Below, one piece after another: positions 15,537 through 23,895 of a DNA stretch of 64,000 bases. The stretch comes from an uncultured Clostridia bacterium. GTDB lineage: Bacteria > Bacillota > Clostridia > Christensenellales > Borkfalkiaceae. Location: the NCBI GenBank assembly GCA_947626575.1, contig CANQSR010000006.1, positions 1-64,000 of the forward strand, in the 5' to 3' direction. The stretch's first letter is position 1. Every line of letters starts with the position of its first letter. The translations under genes were made by a program, and so were the position numbers. The notes below the pieces were generated by a model. That model saw nothing but the letters and a program-made list of their open reading frames with translations, searched no databases and had not been told where the DNA came from.

Positions 15537-15550
15537 GCGAAGATACCGAG

Positions 15551-15586
15551 AAAAAGCCACCCCATGGCGACATGGGGTGGCTTTTT
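15551..15586. terminator. Terminator after the LRR lipoprotein gene
   Basis: AAAAAGCCACCCCATG pairs with CATGGGGTGGCTTTTT. Flanking A and T runs make it usable from both strands. Confidence 0.9.
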
Positions 15587-15706
15587 CTCATCCTTACACC
15601 GATGTAGTGTTGCGAAGAGGACGGCAAAACGCGGCGCGGGGCAAAACGCGGCGTGGGGCAATAAGCGAGGCCCGGAAGGGGGACGCGAAGGGCGGCGAAG
15701 AGGGCG

Positions 15707-16468
15707 TTACATGCGGGCTTCGCACAGTTCGCGGAACTTTTGCAGAAGAGCTTGGGCAGAGAAACACTCCGCCACGGCATTAACCCGCCGCGCCGTGCAT
15801 ACGGAGAGTACATAAGAGGGGTCATGGGGCAAAATTTCGCCCTCACGGAACGAAAAGAGGGTACCCATGTCCGCGGGTAGGGCAAACGTTTGCACGTGAT
15901 ATGCGGGCGATGCGTCCTGCGCGTCCATGGCAGTTTCGAGGGCGCTCAGCCGCCCGAAGGCGCCGCCGAGGCCCGTGCCGCGCTGTTTCAAAATGCTCTC
16001 CTTCGCCGTCCAGATGCGGAAAAAGACGGCAAGCGGCGCAGGAGCCTTCCGCAGCTCTTCCCGCTCCCGCGCGGAAAAACAACGCGCCGCGATGGGGGCA
16101 TAGCGGACGGGACGCACCATCTCCGCATCCACGCCCACCTCGCTTTCATCCGCCGCGCAGACGGAAAGCTCCCCCGAATGGGAGAGATTGAAGTAAAACG
16201 AAGGCGCAGAACTCAAAGCGCAAGCGCAATCGCAATCGAGGCGGGGCTTGCCGTTTTCCCCGCGCACGATGCGGATGGCTTGGTTTTTCAGGCCGAGCTT
16301 CTGCATGATCTCCACCCGTGCGGCGGCTTCCGCCACGATACTGCGGACGCGGTCGCGCTCGCGCCGGTATTGCAAGATCTCCGCCCGCCGCGCCGCGGGA
16401 AAATACGCGAGTATCCGCATGGCCTCGTCCGCCGAAAGCATTCTGTTGTCCGAGATGATCAGTTTCAA
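15707..16468 (-). CDS. 4'-phosphopantetheinyl transferase (Sfp type)
   Basis: This 253-residue enzyme transfers 4'-phosphopantetheine from CoA to a serine of carrier proteins. Key motifs of the Sfp group are NLSHSG, EVGVDAEMV (metal-binding Asp and Glu) and FRIWTAKESILKQRGTGL (catalytic Lys). The length fits the Sfp rather than the short AcpS class. It may serve fatty-acid synthesis or a secondary metabolite, but no carrier-protein gene is in the window. It stands alone on the minus strand between the LRR gene and the LacI regulator. Confidence 0.9.
   Translation of the reverse strand: MKLIISDNRMLSADEAMRILAYFPAARRAEILQYRRERDRVRSIVAEAAARVEIMQKLGLKNQAIRIVRGENGKPRLDCDCACALSSAPSFYFNLSHSGELSVCAADESEVGVDAEMVRPVRYAPIAARCFSAREREELRKAPAPLAVFFRIWTAKESILKQRGTGLGGAFGRLSALETAMDAQDASPAYHVQTFALPADMGTLFSFREGEILPHDPSYVLSVCTARRVNAVAECFSAQALLQKFRELCEARM
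15864..15873 (+). repeat. Dispersed motif CCCATGTCCG
   Basis: Variant with an extra C (GTACCCATGTCCGCGG), inside the sfp-type gene. Confidence 0.7.
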
Positions 16469-16583
16469 GGTCCGCCTCCCCGCTTTGCATCTATTTTACC
16501 ACATTTTCCGCGCTTTGCCAACTGCTTTTGCGCACCCCGCCGCTTCCGCCGCCCATATGGGCCGATGGACCGCAAAGGGGCAT

Positions 16584-16593
16584 ACCATGTCCG
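16584..16593 (+). repeat. Dispersed motif ACCATGTCCG
   Basis: Intergenic copy (CATACCATGTCCGCGGGGAA) between the sfp-type and lacI-type genes. Confidence 0.7.
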
Positions 16594-16643
16594 CGGGGAA
16601 GGGCCTAATATGCGCTTTTCCGCGGGGAAACGAAAACAAAATA

Positions 16644-16679
16644 GAGGTCCCGATAACGCGCCCGCGTTATCGGGACCTC
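16644..16679 (-). terminator. Terminator after the lacI-type gene
   Basis: A 16-bp perfect stem (GAGGTCCCGATAACGC with its complement) closes a GCCC loop. In the minus direction it is followed by TATTTTGTTTTC. Confidence 0.85.
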
Positions 16680-16755
16680 ATTCTATACTGTCCTTATCGG
16701 TCCGTTTCCTGCATCTTCCGCTTTCGGGACCGCATTCCATACTTCTTTCGTTTGC

Positions 16756-17724
16756 TTATTTTTTGCGCGCCTGCGTGGTACTGCGCAGGACGAGTTCATG
16801 TTCCACCATCGCGCGCTGGGCGGGCATTCCGCCGATACTGCCCGCAAGCACGGTGAACGCAAGCTCGCCCGTCCGTTCGAAGTTTTGCCGTATCGTCGTC
16901 AGTTCCAAAAAACTCGCGCCCAAATCGTCGTAGCCGATGACGGAAATATCGCCGGGGATGCGTTTCCCCGCCTCCCGCATGCGGGAAATAAACCCGCCGG
17001 CCATCACGTCCGATGCGCAGATGATGGCCGTGAACTGCTTGCCGTATTCCAGATAATACTCCGCCGCGTCGATGCCCGCCTGTTCGGTGTAATCGCCGAA
17101 ATAGGTGAGGTCGTAACGGTATTCGATGCTGTTCTTCGCAAGCCCCAACACGTACCCCGCCAGCCGCTCCGCACCCACGAGCGATTCCCGCTCGCCGTCC
17201 AAAAACGCGATATGTTCATGCCCGATCGAGACGAGATAATCCACCGCCTCTTCGACGGCGGCAATGTTATCGCTCCCCACGCCGGAGATGAACGGGTTGC
17301 CCGCAACATAGTTATCAATGAGGACAAGCGGCCGTTTGACGTGTTTGAGCTGGGCATAGATCTTGGAACGGAAGTTGATACCGAGCAGGATGGCCCCCTG
17401 AAAACGGTTGTCCGCGAGATATTCGTTGAGATCGAAGTCCTCGTCGACCGCCTTGGATACCACGATATACCGCGCCGCCGTTGCCGCGCGCGTAAACGCT
17501 TCCGCGATGACCGCGAGGGGTTCCGCCTCCTTGGGCTGCCTGCCCCACAGAACGGCGATACGCCCCACGATCGCCGACGCCTTGCGCGAACGGTATCCGA
17601 CCGCGTTCGCGTATTCGCACACCAGCGCACGCGTCTGCTGGGAGATGTCAGAGGACCCGTTGAGCGCTTTGGACACCGTGGAGATGGATAATTTGAGTTC
17701 TTTGGCAATATCCGTGATCGTCAT
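16756..17724 (-). CDS. LacI-family regulator of the alpha-glucan genes
   Basis: A repressor-type regulator of 322 residues. The N-terminus MTITDIAKELKLSISTVSKA is the LacI helix-turn-helix, followed by a hinge and a periplasmic-binding-protein-like sensor domain (VLIDNYVAGN, GHEHIAFLDG, ISVIGYDDLG). It is divergent from malQ and the starch operon. Three TTTTTCGAAAAA-type palindromes at 17777, 17825 and 22128 are the likely operators, so the inducer is probably maltose or a maltodextrin. The ATG at 17724 follows a TTGACA-18-TACAAT promoter by six bases with no ribosome site, implying a leaderless transcript. Longer in-frame extensions upstream lack support. Confidence 0.9.
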   Translation of the reverse strand: MTITDIAKELKLSISTVSKALNGSSDISQQTRALVCEYANAVGYRSRKASAIVGRIAVLWGRQPKEAEPLAVIAEAFTRAATAARYIVVSKAVDEDFDLNEYLADNRFQGAILLGINFRSKIYAQLKHVKRPLVLIDNYVAGNPFISGVGSDNIAAVEEAVDYLVSIGHEHIAFLDGERESLVGAERLAGYVLGLAKNSIEYRYDLTYFGDYTEQAGIDAAEYYLEYGKQFTAIICASDVMAGGFISRMREAGKRIPGDISVIGYDDLGASFLELTTIRQNFERTGELAFTVLAGSIGGMPAQRAMVEHELVLRSTTQARKK

Positions 17725-17730
17725 AAGCCG

Positions 17731-17760
17731 ATTGTACCATGTGTATGCGTGTTTTGTCAA
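17731..17760 (-). promoter_or_regulatory. Leaderless promoter of the lacI-type gene
   Basis: On the minus strand TTGACA (17755-17760), 18 bases, TACAAT (17731-17736), then six bases to the ATG at 17724. Confidence 0.75.
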
Positions 17761-17776
17761 CCGATTTCGGGAATCA

Positions 17777-17790
17777 GTTTTTCGAAAAAC
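17777..17790. promoter_or_regulatory. LacI-type operator candidate O1
   Basis: GTTTTTCGAAAAAC is a perfect 14-base palindrome between the divergent lacI and malQ promoters. Confidence 0.65.
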
Positions 17791-17824
17791 GATAGTAGAG
17801 AGCAAAAAATAAAAAATCTTTACA

Positions 17825-17836
17825 TTTTTCGAAAAA
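17825..17836. promoter_or_regulatory. LacI-type operator candidate O2
   Basis: TTTTTCGAAAAA lies four bases upstream of the malQ -35 box and matches O1 and O3. Confidence 0.65.
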
Positions 17837-17840
17837 ACGC

Positions 17841-17869
17841 TTGCAATTTTTACCATCAGGTGATATGAT
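17841..17869 (+). promoter_or_regulatory. malQ promoter
   Basis: TTGCAA (17841-17846), 17 bases, TATGAT (17864-17869). Confidence 0.7.
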
Positions 17870-17896
17870 GATGAAAAACGCAAAGGGGAGTTTCGC

Positions 17897-19390
17897 ATGA
17901 AGAGAGTTGCAGGATTGCTGATGCCGGTCTCCTCTTTGCCCTCACCTTACGGCATCGGGACGCTCGGTAAGGAAGCCTACCGCTTCGTGGATTTTCTCTG
18001 CGGCGCGGGCTGTTCGCTTTGGCAGGTGTTGCCCCTGCAACCCACTTCTTACGGGGACAGTCCCTATCAATCGTGCGCCGCAGGCGCGCTCAATCCCTAT
18101 TTCATCGACCTCGATTTCCTCATCCGCGACGGCCTGTTGAAGCGCGAGGAAGTAAGGAGCGTGGATTGGGGCGGGGCGCGCGTCGATTACGGCAAGCTCT
18201 ACCGTTTCCGCATCCCGCTCCTGAAAAAGGCGTTTGCGCGGTTCGGCCGCTCGCTCCCCGAATGGCGGGAATTTCTCGCGCGGGGGGAATACCGTGACTA
18301 TGCGCTGTTTGCGGCGCTCAAAGACGTCCACGGCGGCGCCTCCTTCGAGACATGGGGGGAGGATGCGGTCTACGACGAGGCGCGCATGTCCGCATTCGAA
18401 GAGACGCACCGCGAGGAAGTGGAATTCCGTCAGTTCACGCAGTATCTCTTCCTGAAACAGTGGGGCCGCCTCAAAGAATATGCCAATGCGCGCGGGGTGG
18501 AGATCGTCGGCGATATGCCGTTTTACGTCGCACGGGACAGCGTGGAGACGTGGAAATACAGAAATGAGCTGTTTCTTTTGAATGAAGAGGGAATGCCCTC
18601 CGCGCAGGCGGGCGTCCCTCCCGACGCCTTCTCCGAAACGGGCCAACTGTGGGGGAATCCCGTATATGATTGGGCCAAGATGGAGAAGAATGATTACAAG
18701 TGGTGGCGTACGCGCATCCAAAACGCGCTCAGCCTGTATGATACCGTCCGCATCGACCACTTCCTCGGCTTCATCCGCTATTACGCCGTTCCGGAGGGAG
18801 AGCGGGATGCGCGCCGCGGAACGTGGAACGCGGGGCCGGGGAAAAAGCTCTTCAAGGGGCTGGAAGGCGCGCCCGTCATCGCGGAAGATCTCGGCCTCAT
18901 CGACGCGGAGACGCGGCAGGCCATCGACGCCATCGGCTACCCCGGAATGAAGATCTTGCAGCACGCATTCGACGGCGACCCCTACAACGAACACAAGCCC
19001 TCCAATTATACGGAGCGCGTGGTGGCCTACACGGGGACGCACGATAACCTCACGCTCTTCTCCCGCGTGAGCGGAACTTTGGGGGAGGCGCGGAGGCGCA
19101 TGCTTGCCGACCTCAGATCGGAGTGCGTGAAGGCGGGCGTGCTGTTCCGCGCGAGTTCGGACCGCGAGATATGCAGGACGATGCTCCGGCTTCTCTATGC
19201 GAGCCCCGCCTATGCCGTTATCGTACCCTTGCAGGACGTACTCCTGCTCGGCGAGGAGGGGAGGATGAATTTCCCCTCCGTCGTCACGCCGCTGAATTGG
19301 TCCTTCCGCTTCAAGCGTTCGGATCTTTCGGCGGGTACCATGCAACGCCTTGCCGCGCTCGCAGCCGGGAGCGGCAGATCGTTTCAATAA
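17897..19390 (+). CDS. malQ: 4-alpha-glucanotransferase
   Basis: This cytoplasmic GH77 amylomaltase of 497 residues disproportionates maltodextrins, releasing glucose for glycolysis. Visible family motifs include the N-terminal GLLMPVSSLPSPYGIGTLG, LQPTSYGDSPYQS, DMPFYVARDSVETW, the nucleophile region TVRIDHFLGF, the acid/base region VIAEDLG and YTGTHDN. Length is normal. GGGGAG lies before the ATG. It is the first gene of the glucan operon, directly behind two LacI-type operators, and is followed after 20 bases by a pullulanase gene. Confidence 0.96.
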   Translation: MKRVAGLLMPVSSLPSPYGIGTLGKEAYRFVDFLCGAGCSLWQVLPLQPTSYGDSPYQSCAAGALNPYFIDLDFLIRDGLLKREEVRSVDWGGARVDYGKLYRFRIPLLKKAFARFGRSLPEWREFLARGEYRDYALFAALKDVHGGASFETWGEDAVYDEARMSAFEETHREEVEFRQFTQYLFLKQWGRLKEYANARGVEIVGDMPFYVARDSVETWKYRNELFLLNEEGMPSAQAGVPPDAFSETGQLWGNPVYDWAKMEKNDYKWWRTRIQNALSLYDTVRIDHFLGFIRYYAVPEGERDARRGTWNAGPGKKLFKGLEGAPVIAEDLGLIDAETRQAIDAIGYPGMKILQHAFDGDPYNEHKPSNYTERVVAYTGTHDNLTLFSRVSGTLGEARRRMLADLRSECVKAGVLFRASSDREICRTMLRLLYASPAYAVIVPLQDVLLLGEEGRMNFPSVVTPLNWSFRFKRSDLSAGTMQRLAALAAGSGRSFQ

Positions 19391-19410
19391 ACCAAAAAGA
19401 GGGAAACAGA

Positions 19411-22116
19411 ATGAAGAAGAGATTCACAGCGCTCATGGCCATGTTGCTCGCACTGCTCTTTCTGCTGTGCGCATGCGGCGGCAACGAGACGCCGCCCGAA
19501 CCCGAAGAGGGCGGCGGGCCGAAGGATGAGTACACCCTGCCCCTTGAAGACGGGAAAAAGCAGCTCACCATCTATTATTACCGCGCGGCCGGATACGAAG
19601 ATTGCGATATCTGGATGTGGTATGGCGACGTTGCGGGGAAGGGATACCCGATGCACGAATGCGCTTACGGCGCGAAAGTCGTCTTAAACGTCCCCGATAG
19701 CGTGACGCAGGTGGGCTTTATCATCCGCACGGGCTGTTCGGAGCCGGGCGGCGAGACGTGGGGAACGGCCACCAAGGACGCGACGGACAGCGACCGCTTC
19801 GTCTCCTTGAAGGAACGCGAGACGGTCATTTACACCAAGGCGGGAGATGCCAAGTCCTATGTCAGCGAGGACGGAGGGCAAACGTTGAAGGAGTTGAAGA
19901 ACATCAACATCGCGGATCTGCAAGATCTCACGCATATCAAATATGTCCTCAGCACGGCCGTGAGCGTCACGGCGGAAGATGTCTCCTTGAAGGACGGCGA
20001 CGGGAAGGATGTTGCCGTCTCCAAAGTGACTTCCAACAACGCAAACGGCACCATCGAGACGGCGGCGCCGCTCGATCTCGCCAAGGCATACACGCTCGCG
20101 ATCAGCGGCTTCGAGGACCCCGTACCCGTCGTGCCGCTCACCTATTTTTCGGGCGCGGAATTTGCCGAAAATTATAACTATGACGGCGAGTTGGGCGTGA
20201 AGATCGAGGGCGGCAAGACGGTATTCCGCCTCTGGGCGCCCACGGCCTCCGATGTAAAGCTCAACCTGTTTGCGGCGGGAAAGGGCGGAAACGCCGAAAG
20301 GACCGTGGACATGGTACGGGGCGAGAAGGGCGTGTGGAGCTACACCGAGAACGCGGACCTGAACGGGAAGTACTATACCTACACCGTCTCCACGTCTGCG
20401 GGCGTACAGGAAGCGGTGGACCCTTACGCCGTCTCCGCGGGCGTGAACGGCGATAGGGGCATGGTCCTCAACCTCGCTTCCACGGACCCCGACGGCTGGA
20501 CGGACGACCTCTTTGTCCCCGAAAATTACAAGAATTACACGGACGCGGAGATCTGGGAAGTCCACGTGAGGGATTTTTCCAACAAAATTACGCAGTCTGC
20601 CTATAAGGGCAAGTTCCTCGCCTTCACGGAGACGGGCCTCAAAGAAAACGGCATCCCCGTCGGCGTGGACTACCTCAAAGAACTCGGCATCACCCATGTC
20701 CACCTTCTGCCCTCCTTCGACTATGCGACGGTGGACGAGGCGGCGGGGACGGGCTTCAATTGGGGCTACGATCCCAAGAACTACAACGTGCCTGAGGGAA
20801 GTTATTCCACAGACCCGACCGACGGCGCCGTCCGCGTGAGGGAATTCAAGCAGATGGTGCAGGCGTTGCACGAGCAGGGCATCGGCGTCATCATGGACGT
20901 CGTCTACAACCACACGAGCGGCCTCGATTCCAACTTCAACCGCATCGTACCCTATTACTACTACCGTTTCAACGGCGACGGCACGGCCTCCAACGGTTCG
21001 GGCTGCGGCAACGAGACGGCCTCCGAACGCTATATGTTCAGCCGCTTCATGGTGGATTCCGTCACCTATTGGCAGAAGGAATACAATGTAGACGGCTTCC
21101 GCTTCGACCTCATGGGGTTGCACGATACGGCCACGATGCAGAAGATCGAGAGGGCCGTGCATGCGCATAACCCCAACGCGCTCCTCTATGGCGAGGGCTG
21201 GACGGGCGGCACCTCCACGCTCTCCACGGGGCAGCAGAGCGTCCTTGCGAACCTGCGCGCCGTCAACGCGAGCGTGGGCGGCGACAGCAAGAACCACACC
21301 AACGGCATCGCGATGTTCTCCGACGTCATCCGCGATGCGATCAAGGGGTCCGTCTTTGATATCACCGACGTCGGCTTTGCCACGGGCGGCAAGGCGGGCG
21401 CATCGAGTTCTATCCGCTTCGGCGTGAACGGCGGCGTCAACGATGCCTCCTTCGGGACCAAGAATGCGAACGGCTGGCAGTCGTATAACCCGACCAACGT
21501 CGTCAATTACGCCTCCGCGCACGACAACAATACGCTGTGGGACCGCATCTGCCACGTCTATGGCGAGGGCGCGGATACGCTCTCCGAGCGGCTCGCATAC
21601 AACCGTCTCTCGGCGGCCATCGTGCAGACGGCGCTCGGCATCCCCTTCATGCAGGCGGGCGAAGAGATGCTCCGCCAGAAGAAGAATGCCGACGGCAGTT
21701 ATAACGAAAACAGCTACAACGCCTCCGACGAGGTCAACAACCTGAAATGGAACTTGCTCACGAAGGACTCCGAAGAGTACAAGATGATGCAGTATTATAA
21801 GGGCCTCATCGCGCTCCGCAAGGCCTTCCCCGTGCTTCGTTCGGCAACGACGATGGGGCAGGGCTACAACGTGTGCAACCTCGTCAAGGCCGAGGGCGCT
21901 CTGATCGCCTTCACCATGACCGAACCCACGAACTCCGCGCATCAGCTCTTTGTGGTCTACAACGCCGCAAAGACGGCGGCTTCCGTCGAACTTCCCGCGG
22001 GCAATTGGGCGCTGTATGCAAACGGCACGCAGGCTGGCGCCGCCGCGATCGAAAGCAATTTGTCAGGAACGCAGGAAATCGGCGCGATAAGTTGTTACGT
22101 TTTTAGCAAAATTTGA
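19411..22116 (+). CDS. pulA: Type I pullulanase, surface lipoprotein
   Basis: This is a 901-residue debranching enzyme that cleaves alpha-1,6 links of pullulan and glycogen-type glucans. Residues 1-25 are a signal peptide with lipobox LCAC. A CBM41-type starch-binding domain follows (QLTIYYYRAAGYEDCDIWMW). A linker domain, then a CBM48 domain (KTVFRLWAPTASDVKLNLF) and a GH13 barrel come next. Catalytic regions are VDGFRFDLMG (nucleophile), LLYGEGWTGG (acid/base) and YASAHDN (third Asp); MDVVYNHTSG is conserved region I. GAGGGAAACAG precedes the chosen start; the open frame upstream runs through malQ and is not used. It probably acts on the cell surface and feeds the transporter encoded downstream. 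Confidence 0.95.
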   Translation: MKKRFTALMAMLLALLFLLCACGGNETPPEPEEGGGPKDEYTLPLEDGKKQLTIYYYRAAGYEDCDIWMWYGDVAGKGYPMHECAYGAKVVLNVPDSVTQVGFIIRTGCSEPGGETWGTATKDATDSDRFVSLKERETVIYTKAGDAKSYVSEDGGQTLKELKNINIADLQDLTHIKYVLSTAVSVTAEDVSLKDGDGKDVAVSKVTSNNANGTIETAAPLDLAKAYTLAISGFEDPVPVVPLTYFSGAEFAENYNYDGELGVKIEGGKTVFRLWAPTASDVKLNLFAAGKGGNAERTVDMVRGEKGVWSYTENADLNGKYYTYTVSTSAGVQEAVDPYAVSAGVNGDRGMVLNLASTDPDGWTDDLFVPENYKNYTDAEIWEVHVRDFSNKITQSAYKGKFLAFTETGLKENGIPVGVDYLKELGITHVHLLPSFDYATVDEAAGTGFNWGYDPKNYNVPEGSYSTDPTDGAVRVREFKQMVQALHEQGIGVIMDVVYNHTSGLDSNFNRIVPYYYYRFNGDGTASNGSGCGNETASERYMFSRFMVDSVTYWQKEYNVDGFRFDLMGLHDTATMQKIERAVHAHNPNALLYGEGWTGGTSTLSTGQQSVLANLRAVNASVGGDSKNHTNGIAMFSDVIRDAIKGSVFDITDVGFATGGKAGASSSIRFGVNGGVNDASFGTKNANGWQSYNPTNVVNYASAHDNNTLWDRICHVYGEGADTLSERLAYNRLSAAIVQTALGIPFMQAGEEMLRQKKNADGSYNENSYNASDEVNNLKWNLLTKDSEEYKMMQYYKGLIALRKAFPVLRSATTMGQGYNVCNLVKAEGALIAFTMTEPTNSAHQLFVVYNAAKTAASVELPAGNWALYANGTQAGAAAIESNLSGTQEIGAISCYVFSKI
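20306..20315 (-). repeat. Dispersed motif variant ACCATGTCCA
   Basis: One mismatch at the last base, inside pulA; preceded by GT. Confidence 0.55.
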
Positions 22117-22127
22117 AAACGCCAAAC

Positions 22128-22141
22128 TTTTTTCGAAAAAA
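22128..22141. promoter_or_regulatory. LacI-type operator candidate O3
   Basis: TTTTTTCGAAAAAA lies three bases upstream of a TTGACA box. It has the same core as O1 and O2 near malQ, tying the two promoters to one regulator. Confidence 0.65.
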
Positions 22142-22144
22142 TCG

Positions 22145-22174
22145 TTGACAAGTTCGGCGCGGGCGTGATAGAAT
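22145..22174 (+). promoter_or_regulatory. Promoter of the binding-protein/permease operon
   Basis: TTGACA (22145-22150), 18 bases, TAGAAT (22169-22174). Confidence 0.7.
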
Positions 22175-22204
22175 GTAGTCACTGAAAACAATTTTCAAAT
22201 TCGG

Positions 22205-22251
22205 GCAAGAGGGCGCCCTCTTGCTTACGGTATTTCTCCCAAATACCGTAA
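22205..22251 (+). promoter_or_regulatory. Two consecutive hairpins in the 5' leader
   Basis: GCAAGAGGGCGCCCTCTTGC (22205-22224) is a perfect 20-base palindrome. TTACGGTATTT-CTCCC-AAATACCGTAA (22225-22251) follows at once. They sit in a leader of about 190 bases before the lipoprotein gene and may stabilise the mRNA or regulate it. Confidence 0.55.
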
Positions 22252-22374
22252 AAAACATTTATCAGGAAGTCTTTCGCCGCAAAAAGGGGCGGCGCAAAAG
22301 CCCCGCGGACGGGAGACGGCAGCGGATGATATCGCAGAGAATCTGCGAAAATATATCAGGAGGAAAAGAAAACA

Positions 22375-23823
22375 ATGAAAACAAAGAAGTGGCTGAGTTT
22401 GTTCATGGCGGTTGCCATGGCCATCTCGATGACGGCGGTCTTCGCCGCGTGCAACGGCGGGGGCGACAAGATCACCGTTACTTGGTACGACGGCCGTAGC
22501 GAACTCAGAACCGAAGAGATCGACAAGGGTTCAAAGGCGACCGAGTGGACGCCTGAGAAAACCGGCTTCGAGTTCAAGGGCTGGTTCGAAGAGGCGTCGC
22601 TTACCACGGCGTTTGACTTCGACAAGGCGCTCGAAGAGGATACCGATATCTATTCCAAGTGGCTGGATACCACCAACGTGACGGAGGATACCAACAGCTA
22701 TTATGTCATCGGCACGGGTACCGGCACGATGAAGGATAGCAATTGGACGCACAGCCCCACGGTGGAAGCGCTCCAACTCAAAAAGGTGGAGGGGAAGACC
22801 AACGTCTACACCATCACCCTCGACATGTATGCGGGCGACAGGTTCCAGATCTGCTTCGGCAGTTGGGACGGCCAGATGGGCATCGGCTATGTGGAAGGCG
22901 CAAAATATGCGGACTTCGAAGTCGGCCAGAACCCTTCGGATAAAATGAGTGGCGTTTCCGGCACGGCGGCCGATCAGGACTATGCGGTCGTCAAGAATAC
23001 CGATGGCGACATCGTGTTCCACGGCGGCAACGAGAACGACAATGCTTCCACCAATTGGAACATCGTCTGCTATGAAGGCCACGACGGCACCTATACCTTC
23101 ACCCTTCACACCTATCCCGGACAGGAATCCAACAACTACATCGAGTGGAAACTCGATAAGCCGCTCGAAGCTCTCACCAAGACGCACGAGATGTATATCA
23201 TCGGCTCCATGAACGATTGGGCAAGCACCGATACTTCCAAGCTCATCGCGATGAAGGAATCTGAGGACAAGGCGACGTGGACGGGCTTTGTCACCATTAC
23301 TGCGGATGACTATTCCGACGGCAACGATTATGCCGAAATGAAGGTGTTCAACGCCATCGGCAACGGCTGGTTCGGCGGCGACACCGATACGGGCGCAGAA
23401 GTACTCGACGGCGGCAACATCAAACTCACCGCAGGTACGTGGGGCGTGAAGTACACCGTTGCGACGGGCAAGGTCCAGGTGGAACTCTGCAAGTACTATG
23501 TGGTCGGCACCTTCCTTGACGGCGAGACCGCAGTCAACTTCTCCGTGAAGAAGGACGTCACGCCCGAACTCACCGGCAGCGACGGCACCTACACCGCAAC
23601 GTTTACGGTGGAAGACGTCACCTCGAACAGTGCCTATTCTTGGATAAAGGACCAGGGCAAGGATGGCGTGTTTGCGATCAAGGTCGTGTTCGGATGCGAA
23701 CTCGGTATCAAGACTTGGTATGCCGACGATGCTCACGACGGAGACAATTGGTATCTCCAAGCGGGTAGCCATACCGTAACGCTCACCATCACCGCAGATA
23801 GCGCCACTGTCACAGTTGCGTAA
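22375..23823 (+). CDS. Lipoprotein with InlB-type and starch-binding-like domains
   Basis: A 482-residue exported lipoprotein (signal peptide with FAAC lipobox). Residues about 32-95 form an InlB/Flg_new-type repeat (ITVTWYDG through FEFKGWFEEASLTTAFDFDK and IYSKWLD). The remainder has several beta-sandwich segments; HEMYIIGSMNDWASTDTSKL resembles the SusE/SusF and CBM-type starch-binding start, and YYVIGTGTGTM and YYVVGTFLDG begin similar repeats. Its place directly before the sugar-binding protein suggests it holds starch at the surface. AGGAGGAAAA precedes the start. Binding of starch is inferred from context and motif, not shown. Confidence 0.8.
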   Translation: MKTKKWLSLFMAVAMAISMTAVFAACNGGGDKITVTWYDGRSELRTEEIDKGSKATEWTPEKTGFEFKGWFEEASLTTAFDFDKALEEDTDIYSKWLDTTNVTEDTNSYYVIGTGTGTMKDSNWTHSPTVEALQLKKVEGKTNVYTITLDMYAGDRFQICFGSWDGQMGIGYVEGAKYADFEVGQNPSDKMSGVSGTAADQDYAVVKNTDGDIVFHGGNENDNASTNWNIVCYEGHDGTYTFTLHTYPGQESNNYIEWKLDKPLEALTKTHEMYIIGSMNDWASTDTSKLIAMKESEDKATWTGFVTITADDYSDGNDYAEMKVFNAIGNGWFGGDTDTGAEVLDGGNIKLTAGTWGVKYTVATGKVQVELCKYYVVGTFLDGETAVNFSVKKDVTPELTGSDGTYTATFTVEDVTSNSAYSWIKDQGKDGVFAIKVVFGCELGIKTWYADDAHDGDNWYLQAGSHTVTLTITADSATVTVA

Positions 23824-23834
23824 AGCAAGCAGAA

Positions 23835-23872
23835 CGGAGTCCCCTCCCCGCGAAAGCGGGAGGGGGAGTCCG
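23835..23872 (+). other. Intercistronic GC-rich hairpin
   Basis: GTCCCCTCCCCGC-GAAA-GCGGGAGGGGGAG forms a strong stem with a GNRA-type loop but no T-run. It may protect upstream mRNA or lower read-through between the lipoprotein and binding-protein genes. Confidence 0.6.
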
Positions 23873-23895
23873 TTTCGGCTCCTTAGGAGGTCAAA

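Noticed and set aside
19684-21942. Minus-strand open frame of 752 codons opposite pulA
   Set aside because: Antisense shadow of a clear GH13 enzyme; no ribosome site and no family motif. The same applies to the long frames opposite malQ, malF, amylase and comEC.
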